NCBI GenBank assembly: GCA_903932385.1
Contig: CAIZGA010000510.1
Coordinates: 1-6,131, forward strand
Source of the DNA: an uncultured Acidobacteriota bacterium
GTDB lineage: Bacteria > Acidobacteriota > Terriglobia > Terriglobales > Acidobacteriaceae
Direction: 5' to 3'
DNA: 6,131 bases
Both the position numbers and the translations under genes were made by a program. This document shows positions 1 through 6,131 of the stretch, in pieces. A model generated the notes under the pieces. The model was not told the DNA's origin, made no database searches, and saw only the letters and a program-made list of their open reading frames with translations. Every line of letters begins with the position of its first letter. Position 1 is the first letter of the stretch.

Positions 1-1
1 C

Positions 2-169
2 GACAACTGGAATGACGAGCCCATGCTGGAAGTGGCCGGGCACGCTGTGGTGATGGCCAACGCCAGCCCCGAACTGCATGTGATGGCCGCCGAACGCGGA
101 TGGCGTCGGACTGCGTCTAATAATCAGGATGGATTTGCGATTGCGGTTGAAGTGGCGCTGGGAATCTAA
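2..169 (+). CDS. HAD-superfamily (Cof-like) hydrolase, C-terminal fragment
   Basis: Only the last 55 codons and the TAA stop lie in the window; the gene begins to the left of it. The first visible residues, DNWNDEPMLEVAGHAVVMAN, look like HAD motif IV (GDxxND, with its G just outside the window) followed by the typical 'ML..AG..VVMANA' stretch of Cof-type HAD-IIB phosphatases. The tail runs on as a GW..T.SNN.DG.A segment, which is how Cof proteins end before the last helix. In the family, the two acidic residues of motif IV help bind the catalytic Mg2+, and substrates are usually sugar phosphates or other small phosphorylated metabolites. The substrate cannot be told from this fragment. The gene ends 54 bp before the transglycosylase gene on the same strand, and I see no terminator hairpin between them. 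Confidence 0.85.
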   Translation, partial: DNWNDEPMLEVAGHAVVMANASPELHVMAAERGWRRTASNNQDGFAIAVEVALGI

Positions 170-207
170 AACCGTTTTTGAAATTTAGCCCGTAGACAAC
201 TTTGAAG

Positions 208-216
208 TGCTAGAGT
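208..216 (+). promoter_or_regulatory. Possible extended -10 element before the transglycosylase gene
   Basis: The bases TGCTAGAGT fit the extended -10 pattern TGnTAnnnT, with four of six matches to TATAAT in the hexamer. No good -35 box lies 16-18 bp upstream. The element ends only 7 bp before the GTG start at 224, so a transcript from it would have almost no leader. This agrees with the lack of a Shine-Dalgarno sequence before that GTG. The motif is short and could be chance. Confidence 0.25.
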
Positions 217-223
217 TTTTCTT

Positions 224-1033
224 GTGACAGCAAAACATACAATTCGCCGAGCAGTGCGCAACGCGGGACATTGCTTCCCCGCTCTGCTGCTGGCCGCGTC
301 TACGCTGACGCCAGTGATGCAGGCGGCCACGGTGGAGAACGTTCGCAGCACCGTGGAGCATGTGACGCTGCGCAACGGCTTTGAGTTGGACTGCGTGAAA
401 CACCAGAACGCGGGCGAGCACGTTCGGCTCTACACAACGCCAGAAAATTACATTGAAGTTCCTGCAACGCAGGTGGCGGCGATTGAAGTGCGCGCAGTGA
501 ATGCAGCGAATCTTTCTGCGGATGAAAAACCGATTGCCACAAGCAATGTAGTTGCGACCCAACCTGCTGTGAAATATTCCGCACCACTGACGCAGGAGCA
601 GTTGCATCCCATGCTGGCTGCAGCGGGCACGGCACACAATATTGATGCCGATTTGTTGTGGAGTGTGGTGAAGGCAGAGAGCGCAGGCAATCCGCAGGCG
701 GTTTCGCGCGCCGGTGCGCAGGGGCTGATGCAACTGATGCCGGCGACGGCGAATGAACTCGGCGTGGCCGACAGCTTTGCTCCGCAGCAAAATATTTCCG
801 GCGGCGCGGCGTATCTTGACATGCTGCTGACGCGTTACCACGATGATATGGCGCTGGCGCTGGCCGCTTACAACGCAGGACCGGAAGCGGTCGACCACTA
901 TCACGGCATCCCGCCGTATCGCGAGACGCGCAGCTATGTGGCGCGCGTGATTGCCGAATTCAATCGCAGGAAACGCGCGATGGCAGCGGCTGCAAAGTCC
1001 GCAGAGAAAGCCGCAACGGCAAGTTCACGATGA
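224..1033 (+). CDS. Secreted lytic transglycosylase (SLT / lysozyme-like fold)
   Basis: The protein has 269 residues and an SLT domain (Goose-type lysozyme-like, PF01464 family) at about 125-245. Such enzymes cleave peptidoglycan glycan strands in the periplasm, leaving 1,6-anhydro-muramyl ends. The visible motifs are the catalytic Glu152 in VVKAESAGNP, GLMQLMP at 167-173, ALAAYNAGP at 212-220 and IPPYRET..YV at 229-239, so the active site looks intact. I chose the GTG at 224 because it gives a full signal peptide: Arg-rich n-region (8-12), hydrophobic core (~18-32) and a likely cut after MQA (residue 34). The in-frame ATG at 317 would remove it. Residues ~48-88 form a separate small segment (NGFE...RLY...YIEVP...IE) that looks beta-rich. 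The C-terminus is Ala/Lys-rich and probably disordered. No clear ribosome binding site precedes the GTG. The stop overlaps the next start (ATGA), so the two genes are probably translated together. Confidence 0.93.
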   Translation: MTAKHTIRRAVRNAGHCFPALLLAASTLTPVMQAATVENVRSTVEHVTLRNGFELDCVKHQNAGEHVRLYTTPENYIEVPATQVAAIEVRAVNAANLSADEKPIATSNVVATQPAVKYSAPLTQEQLHPMLAAAGTAHNIDADLLWSVVKAESAGNPQAVSRAGAQGLMQLMPATANELGVADSFAPQQNISGGAAYLDMLLTRYHDDMALALAAYNAGPEAVDHYHGIPPYRETRSYVARVIAEFNRRKRAMAAAAKSAEKAATASSR

Positions 1034-2061
1034 AGAAAAATCAATGGACACGCTGGGCCGTGATCGCCGCCGTGCTAGCGGTGATGGCGTGGCTCTTCCA
1101 CAAATATGTAACGTTTGACTGGGTGGTTTTCTGGCAGCAACTGCGCCATGCCGACCCGAAGCGGATCCTGCTGGGCGTGGCCTGCATCTATGTCACCTAC
1201 CTGGTGCGGTCGGTGCGCTGGGCGCTGTTTGTGCGGCCGACGAAAAAAGTTGGACAGACGGCAACGCTGGGCGCGCACTTCATCGGCTTCACATCCGTGG
1301 CTTTGTTCGGACGCCTGGCGGACCTGGCGCGGCCGTACCTGATTGCTCGTCGGCTGCAATTGCCAGTGAGTTCGCAGATTGCGGTCTACACCATTGAACG
1401 CATGTTTGATCTGGGCGCGGCGGCGATTTTGTTTACTGCAGCGTTGCTCTTCTCACCGCAGATTCAAGCCATGCCGCACCATGAAGCCTTCCAGCACGTG
1501 GGAGTTTTCAGCCTGGCAGTAACGTTGGGGATTGCCGTCTTTGCGGTTGTCATCCGCATGTATGGCGTGGCGATGGCTGCACTGGTGGAAAAGATTTTCA
1601 GCAGGATTTCTCCGGCGCTGGGCAGCAGTCTGGCGGAAAAGCTGCGTGAGTTCCGCGACGGACTGAACGTGTTGCGGAGCATTGGCGAATTCTTAATCGC
1701 CATGTCGTTGTCGTTGGGCATGTGGGCGCTGGTGGCGATTGCGTATGTGCAGAGCGCGCACGCGTTTGTTTCCACACCGGCACTGGCGCAACTGCAGTAC
1801 GGCAGTGCCATGCTGTTGATGGCGACCAGCATCGGCGGTTCGCTGGTGCAGATGCCGGTGGCGGGCTGGTTCACGCAGATTGCATTGACGGCTGCGGCGA
1901 TGGAAGCGTTCTACGGCGCGCCGATTGAAGCGGCCACGGCCTGCGGCGCGGTGCTGTTGTTTGTCACTTCCATCAGCATCATTCCCATGGGATTGATTTA
2001 CGCGCAGGCGGGACACGTCTCGCTGCAGAAGACTGTGGAAGCGAGCGAGTCCGCAGAGTAA
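1030..2061 (+). CDS. LPG-synthase-TM / YbhN / AglD flippase-like integral membrane protein
   Basis: This is a 343-residue polytopic membrane protein with hydrophobic stretches at about 9-25, 46-64, 78-95, 129-142, 158-176, 220-242, 259-292 and 303-325. It fits the LPG_synthase_TM family (PF03706), which includes the flippase part of MprF, YbhN and AglD2. Supporting marks are RSVRWALFVRP (60-70), the ADLARPYLIARR stretch (97-108, like the family's 'GE..RP.L..R') and TIERMFDL (121-128, like 'VER.FDL'). Its length is normal, and there is no attached lysyl-transferase domain, so it is not a full MprF. The lipid it acts on is unknown; a lipid-flipping role is inferred from the family only. The start ATG at 1030 overlaps the transglycosylase stop by ATGA, which suggests translational coupling. 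No strong Shine-Dalgarno is visible. The gene is followed by a hairpin terminator. Confidence 0.85.
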   Translation: MKKNQWTRWAVIAAVLAVMAWLFHKYVTFDWVVFWQQLRHADPKRILLGVACIYVTYLVRSVRWALFVRPTKKVGQTATLGAHFIGFTSVALFGRLADLARPYLIARRLQLPVSSQIAVYTIERMFDLGAAAILFTAALLFSPQIQAMPHHEAFQHVGVFSLAVTLGIAVFAVVIRMYGVAMAALVEKIFSRISPALGSSLAEKLREFRDGLNVLRSIGEFLIAMSLSLGMWALVAIAYVQSAHAFVSTPALAQLQYGSAMLLMATSIGGSLVQMPVAGWFTQIALTAAAMEAFYGAPIEAATACGAVLLFVTSISIIPMGLIYAQAGHVSLQKTVEASESAE

Positions 2062-2084
2062 AAAATCTTCCATACAAATACAAC

Positions 2085-2121
2085 GGCCCGCATTCCGTAG
2101 TGGATGCGGGCCAAAGTTTTT
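2085..2121. terminator. Rho-independent terminator between convergent genes
   Basis: GGCCCGCAT (2085-2093) pairs perfectly with ATGCGGGCC (2104-2112). The stem extends by CC (2095-2096) with GG (2102-2103) across a one-base bulge, closing a five-base loop. Five Ts follow at 2117-2121 after AAAG, so it works best for the plus-strand block ending at 2061. It may also stop minus-strand transcripts leaving rseP (stop at 2134), but the T-tract on that side is poor. It lies in the 72-bp gap between the two convergent genes. Confidence 0.82.
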
Positions 2122-2133
2122 ATGCGGAGATGG

Positions 2134-3525
2134 CTACGGCTTGAAGTGGAAGAGACTCAGCCGGCTGATGTCGTTGAACATGACGAAGGCGAAGATGACC
2201 ATCAGCAGAACAAAGGCCGCCTGGTAGATGCGCTCCTTCACTTCCACATTCACATCGCGACGCATGGCGCTTTCCACCAGCAGCAGAACGATGACGCCGC
2301 CGTCGAGGATGGGAATCGGCAGCAGGTTGAAGATGCCGAGGTTGAGGCTGATGACAGCCATCAACATGAACTTCGGCCACCAACCCGCCATCTGCGAAAC
2401 TTCTGAAGTGATTTTGAAGATGCCGATGGGACCGGAAACACTGGCCAGCGGAACATGGCGTGTGAGCAGGCCGCGCAACACTTCCACAATCAGCGTCGAG
2501 TTTTTTACCGTGTCCTGCCATGCCACCTGCACCGCACTGACAAACGAAATCGGCACGATGGAAGTGGGCGGCTGCACCGGCGTGAAGCCGAAGCGGTAGA
2601 CGGTGGCACCGCCGGGTTGCGGCAGCAAAATCGGAGTCACGCGGAACTGCAGCGTCTGCTGGCCGCGCAGCACAGTCAACTGCATCGGCTTGCCGTGCTC
2701 GTCCTGCAGATACGAAAGCAGCGCCGGCACCGAGTAAAGATTCATGCCGTCATACTGCACCAGTTTGTCGCCCGGTTGCAGGCCGGCGAGTGCGGCCGGT
2801 GCGCCGGATTCCAGCGACTCCACTTCCACCGGCGAATCCTGTTCTTTGGGAATCAGGCCGAGAGCGGTGAGGTCGAATTTATCTGGATTGGCACGGGCAT
2901 CAATATGCAGTTGCAGATTCAACGGTTGACCGGCACGCAACACAGTCAGCGGCACGGTGACGTCATTGGCATTCACCATGGTCTGCGTGGTGATGGTTTC
3001 CCAATCCGGCGACTGAATATTGTTGTAGCTGGAAATCACATCGCCAGAATGAAGGCCTGCGTGTTCGGCAGCGGAATTATGCACGATGTAGTCGACCACA
3101 GCCGCGCCCTTGGTGTAGGTGGGCACTTCGTGGTGGAAAGATTCAATGGCAAGAAAGAGACCGAGAGCCAGCAGGCCGTTGGCCACCGGACCAGCAAGGG
3201 CGATGAGCACACGCTGCCAGCGGGGGTGCGAGTTGAACTCGCCGACTTTGCCCGTGGGAGCTTCGCCGGGATTGTCACCAGCAAATTTTACGTAGCCGCC
3301 GAGCGGCAACAGGCTGATGCGGTAATCGGTGTCGCCGTACTTGATGCCGAAGAGGCGCTTGCCGAATCCGATGGAAAAAGTTTCCACGTAGACGCCGCAC
3401 ATTTTGGCAACGGCAAAGTGGCCGAACTCATGCACCAGCACGAGAATGCCCAGCAGGAGAACGAACCAGAAAGTACTCACCAGCCCTGATTGCAAGCTGT
3501 CAAGAATGTGTTTAATCAGAATCAT
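2134..3525 (-). CDS. rseP: RIP metalloprotease RseP (site-2 protease)
   Basis: This 463-residue membrane zinc protease cuts transmembrane substrates inside the bilayer. In other bacteria these include anti-sigma factors (RseA in E. coli, RsiW for Bacillus RasP) and leftover signal peptides. The first membrane helix (~17-37) carries the zinc motif HEFGH (32-36, catalytic Glu33). It is followed by GFGKRLFG (53-60) and the PLGGYVKFAGD block (74-84). Two PDZ-like regions follow at about 135-210 and 225-300, as in proteobacterial RseP. SGPIGI is at 364-369, and the second active-site motif NLLPIPILDGG is at 400-410 with zinc ligand Asp408. The last helix is at ~434-450. All catalytic residues are present. 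The ATG at 3523-3525 is the first usable start. A GAGGGA lies 15 nt upstream, farther than ideal. It is the last gene of the minus-strand cluster, 29 bp after dxr. No anti-sigma partner is in the window. Confidence 0.97.
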   Translation of the reverse strand: MILIKHILDSLQSGLVSTFWFVLLLGILVLVHEFGHFAVAKMCGVYVETFSIGFGKRLFGIKYGDTDYRISLLPLGGYVKFAGDNPGEAPTGKVGEFNSHPRWQRVLIALAGPVANGLLALGLFLAIESFHHEVPTYTKGAAVVDYIVHNSAAEHAGLHSGDVISSYNNIQSPDWETITTQTMVNANDVTVPLTVLRAGQPLNLQLHIDARANPDKFDLTALGLIPKEQDSPVEVESLESGAPAALAGLQPGDKLVQYDGMNLYSVPALLSYLQDEHGKPMQLTVLRGQQTLQFRVTPILLPQPGGATVYRFGFTPVQPPTSIVPISFVSAVQVAWQDTVKNSTLIVEVLRGLLTRHVPLASVSGPIGIFKITSEVSQMAGWWPKFMLMAVISLNLGIFNLLPIPILDGGVIVLLLVESAMRRDVNVEVKERIYQAAFVLLMVIFAFVMFNDISRLSLFHFKP

Positions 3526-3554
3526 GGGGCGATCTAGAAATCCCTCGGAAGTAT

Positions 3555-4742
3555 TTACAAACGTACAGATGAAACGCTGACGCCGGCCTGCAACAACACC
3601 TCACGCGCCAGATTGCGGGCGGCAGAATCAGCCTCCAGCACTGCAGCGATGGTGGCGGGATGCTGCACTGGGGTCCGCGCCAGAACTGATTCAATTGTAC
3701 GCGCAATGCCGGGGAACGAGAGTACGCCTTCGAGGAAGGCAGAGACGGCCACTTCATCGGCGGCGTTCAATGCGATGCAATGCGAACCGCCGGCCCTGGC
3801 CGCTTCATACGCCAGCCGCAGACAGGGGAATTTCGCCAGGTCGGGCGCACTGAAATCCAACTGGCCGAGCGTTGCCATGTCGAAGGTCAGGTCGGACTCA
3901 ACACGTTCGGGATAGCTGAGCGCGTAAAGAATCGGCAGCCTCATGTCGGTGACGGAAAGCTGCGCCAGAATGCTGCCGTCCACAAACTCCACCAGCGAGT
4001 GAATGGTGGATTGCGGATGCACGGTGACGCGAACTTTCTCGGCGGGCAAGTGAAAGAGTCGGCAGGCTTCAATCACTTCAAAGCCCTTGTTCATCATGGT
4101 GGCGGAATCAATTGTGATGCGACGACCCATCACCCAGGTAGGATGCTTCAACGCCTGCGCCACAGTGATGGATTCAAAATCCGCCGCGGGAAGATTGCGG
4201 AAGGGACCGCCGGATGCCGTGAGCCAGATCTGTTTCACTTCTGCCGCGGTGCCACCGCGCATGCACTGGTGTACGGCATTGTGTTCGCTGTCGATGGGCA
4301 GAAGCGCAACATTTTTTTCTTTCGCTGCAGCGGTAATGATTTCACCGGCGGCTACGAGACACTCTTTGTTGGCGAGGCCGATGGTCTTGCCGGCGAGAAC
4401 AGCCGCGTAGGTGGCTTCGAGTCCGGCAACACCGACAATCGCGCTGACGACAAAATCCACTTCCGGCAGCGTGGCCACGGCAACGGTGCCCGCGGTTCCC
4501 CACACAACTTCAATATCGTTGATGCCCTGCTGCTTCAGGCGCGCGCGAAGTTCATCGGCCAGCGCTTCTTCTGACATGGAAACCATGCGCGGCCGCCAGC
4601 GAAGGCACTGCTCTTCTGCGGCAGTCACATTGCGGCCCGCCGCCAGCGAGGCGACACTATAGCGCGTGGGAAACGACTCCACGATGCTGAGCGTGCTGAC
4701 GCCGATAGAGCCGGTGCTGCCGAGGATTGCGATGCGTTTCAA
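3555..4742 (-). CDS. dxr: 1-deoxy-D-xylulose 5-phosphate reductoisomerase (MEP pathway)
   Basis: This enzyme converts DXP to 2-C-methyl-D-erythritol 4-phosphate with NADPH and a divalent metal, the committed step of the MEP isoprenoid pathway in the cytosol. Its 395 residues match the family length. Visible marks are the NADPH loop GSTGSIG (8-14), LANKECLV (123-130), the metal ligands Asp151 and Glu153 in IDSEHNAVHQ, TASGGP (175-180), His200 in KHPTW, and DSATMMNKGFEVIEA (212-226) with ligand Glu222. VHPQSTIHSLVEF (241-253) and the C-terminal ALNAADEVAV block (324-333) also fit. The start must be TTG at 4740-4742: it sits directly before KRIAILGSTGSIG, and going upstream in frame there is no ATG or GTG before a TAA. 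The Shine-Dalgarno is weak (GGATGG, about 10 nt upstream). The gene begins 24 bp after cdsA and ends 29 bp before rseP. Confidence 0.97.
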   Translation of the reverse strand: MKRIAILGSTGSIGVSTLSIVESFPTRYSVASLAAGRNVTAAEEQCLRWRPRMVSMSEEALADELRARLKQQGINDIEVVWGTAGTVAVATLPEVDFVVSAIVGVAGLEATYAAVLAGKTIGLANKECLVAAGEIITAAAKEKNVALLPIDSEHNAVHQCMRGGTAAEVKQIWLTASGGPFRNLPAADFESITVAQALKHPTWVMGRRITIDSATMMNKGFEVIEACRLFHLPAEKVRVTVHPQSTIHSLVEFVDGSILAQLSVTDMRLPILYALSYPERVESDLTFDMATLGQLDFSAPDLAKFPCLRLAYEAARAGGSHCIALNAADEVAVSAFLEGVLSFPGIARTIESVLARTPVQHPATIAAVLEADSAARNLAREVLLQAGVSVSSVRL

Positions 4743-4756
4743 GAGAGAATGACCAT
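4739..4756 (-). other. Five-codon mini-ORF overlapping the dxr start
   Basis: On the minus strand an ATG at 4754-4756 opens a five-codon frame (M-V-I-L-S). Its TGA (4739-4741) shares two bases with the TTG start of dxr. It lies just after the cdsA stop. If translated, ribosomes would terminate exactly on the dxr start and could re-initiate there, which might help a weak TTG codon. No Shine-Dalgarno precedes this ATG, and frames this short arise often by chance, so the role is conjecture. Confidence 0.2.
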
Positions 4757-4766
4757 CCCGTTGCTG

Positions 4767-5645
4767 TTAGAAACGGCTGAAGAAGCGGCTGAAGAAAGCA
4801 TAATCGCGCAGCGACTCGATGCACCAGAGAACAGGTGCAGCCAACAGCAGGCCGTCGATGCGGTCGAGGATGCCGCCGTGTCCGGGCAGCAGGTCGCCGG
4901 AGTCTTTCACTCCAGCACCGCGCTTGAGTGCGGACTCGGCGAGATCGCCGACTTGAGCGGCAACATTCAACAGCGCCGCCAGCAGCAGCCACGGAACCAC
5001 CAGCGACCATTGCCAGGTGGCTTCCATATAGCCGAAGAGAACGTAGTTGAACTGGCGGGCCACGCCAAAATCAATCAGCAGCAGCACCGTGGCAAAGAAC
5101 AACGAGCCGAGCATGGAGCCGACAGCGCCTTCCCAGGTCTTGCCCGGGCTAAGTTCCAGAGCCAGTTTGTGGCGGCCCCAGCGTTTGCCGGCATAGAGCG
5201 CGAAGATGTCTCCTGACCAGACGCTGACCAGCAGAAAGATGAGCAGACCGCGGCCATTGCTCTGCGAGCGGAAGATGGGCAGCAGGGTCCACGGATAGAC
5301 GGCATAGAGCAGGCCGAAGAAACCATAGGCCGCGTCGGGCAGGATGCGGTTGAGCGGCGCGGTGAAGACCGAGACAATCAGCAGCAGCAGCGAGACCAGG
5401 CTGAGGGTCTGCATCTGGTAATCGGGCAGACGATAGCTGATGAAAATGAAGACAGCGGCCACCAGCATCACCAGCCAGTAGGTGACGTTGGCGCCGGTTT
5501 TATTGGCGAGACGGAGGTACTCAAAAAGCGCCATCTCCGCGAGAACGGCGCATGCCAGACCAAGAACCCACTGGAACTGGTCCGGCAGAAAGACCACGGT
5601 CAACGCGAAGGCAATGAGGAGAGCCCCGGTAACAATACGTTTCAT
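4767..5645 (-). CDS. cdsA: Phosphatidate cytidylyltransferase (CDP-diacylglycerol synthase)
   Basis: CdsA makes CDP-diacylglycerol from phosphatidic acid and CTP in the inner membrane, the branch point for all major phospholipids. The protein has 292 residues and about eight or nine hydrophobic segments between residues 5 and 275. The complete family signature S-x-x-K-R-x4-K-D-x-G-x2-L-P-G-H-G-G-I-L-D-R-I-D is present at 238-264, including the acidic metal-binding residues. VWSGDIFALYAGKRWGRH (142-159) and LSPGKTWEG (165-173) are also typical. I start at the ATG at 5643-5645. The reading frame stays open upstream to 5816, but that stretch overlaps uppS coding sequence and is Ala/Pro-rich without membrane character. 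Only a weak GAAAG lies just before the ATG. The C-terminus carries a small repeat, FSRFFSRF. The uppS stop is 73 bp upstream. Confidence 0.96.
   Translation of the reverse strand: MKRIVTGALLIAFALTVVFLPDQFQWVLGLACAVLAEMALFEYLRLANKTGANVTYWLVMLVAAVFIFISYRLPDYQMQTLSLVSLLLLIVSVFTAPLNRILPDAAYGFFGLLYAVYPWTLLPIFRSQSNGRGLLIFLLVSVWSGDIFALYAGKRWGRHKLALELSPGKTWEGAVGSMLGSLFFATVLLLIDFGVARQFNYVLFGYMEATWQWSLVVPWLLLAALLNVAAQVGDLAESALKRGAGVKDSGDLLPGHGGILDRIDGLLLAAPVLWCIESLRDYAFFSRFFSRF
4774..4797. repeat. 12-bp tandem repeat at the 3' end of cdsA
   Basis: CGGCTGAAGAAG (4774-4785) is followed at once by CGGCTGAAGAAA (4786-4797), 11 of 12 bases identical. On the minus strand it encodes the repeated FFSR unit in the last residues of CdsA. 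The 12-bp unit keeps the frame, so it looks like a small slippage duplication in the tolerant C-terminal tail. Confidence 0.75.
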
Positions 5646-5718
5646 GCTTTCAACAGGATACACGTTTCGGGAGGGTGATGCCCGGTGCCGAAGGCCTATG
5701 GCGGGGGCTGCAGCAGGC

Positions 5719-6114
<396 letters not shown>

Positions 6115-6131
6115 TCACGCTGGCAGGGAGA

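Noticed and set aside
185..904. Open minus-strand frame of 239 codons opposite the transglycosylase
   Set aside because: It is Arg/His/Cys-rich and antisense to an SLT gene with an intact active site, and shows no family likeness.
2455..3489. Long open frame (344 codons) on the plus strand opposite rseP
   Set aside because: It is antisense to a certain rseP. Its translation is rich in His, Gln and Arg with no recognisable domain, typical of the shadow of a GC-rich gene.
3780..4574. Open plus-strand frame of 264 codons opposite dxr
   Set aside because: It is antisense to a certain dxr, has a composition typical of a shadow frame, and shows no domain.

Overview
The window looks like a chromosomal housekeeping segment of an acidobacterium, with Terriglobales/Acidobacteriaceae as my best guess. 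That guess rests on moderately high GC, the style of the secreted lytic transglycosylase, and the protein character of the isoprenoid/lipid enzymes. It is inference, because no rRNA or other decisive marker is present. I see no mobile element, CRISPR array, tRNA or rRNA.

Left half (plus strand, 1-2061). The window opens inside the last ~56 codons of a HAD-superfamily (Cof-like) hydrolase. After 54 bp comes a secreted lytic transglycosylase that starts at GTG. A four-base ATGA overlap joins it to a polytopic membrane protein of the LPG-synthase-TM/YbhN/AglD flippase-like family. A strong hairpin at 2085-2112, followed by a T run, ends this block.

Right half (minus strand, 2134 to the right edge). 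Reading leftwards, the order is uppS (3' part only), cdsA, dxr and rseP, separated by 73, 24 and 29 bp, so they are probably one operon. It joins isoprenoid precursor synthesis (Dxr, MEP pathway), the undecaprenyl carrier (UppS), CDP-diacylglycerol for phospholipids (CdsA) and the membrane stress protease RseP. The order matches the Bacillus-type arrangement uppS-cdsA-dxr-rasP; E. coli instead has dxr before uppS-cdsA-rseP. The two blocks converge on the 72-bp gap holding the terminator.

All the genes act on the cell envelope or are compatible with that, apart from the HAD fragment. I found no convincing new system. The points worth a second look are: an in-frame TGA and loss of UppS likeness in the last ~50 bases; a forced TTG start for dxr with a five-codon mini-ORF whose stop overlaps it; a small, probably beta-rich domain ahead of the transglycosylase domain; and a possible leaderless promoter for the transglycosylase gene.
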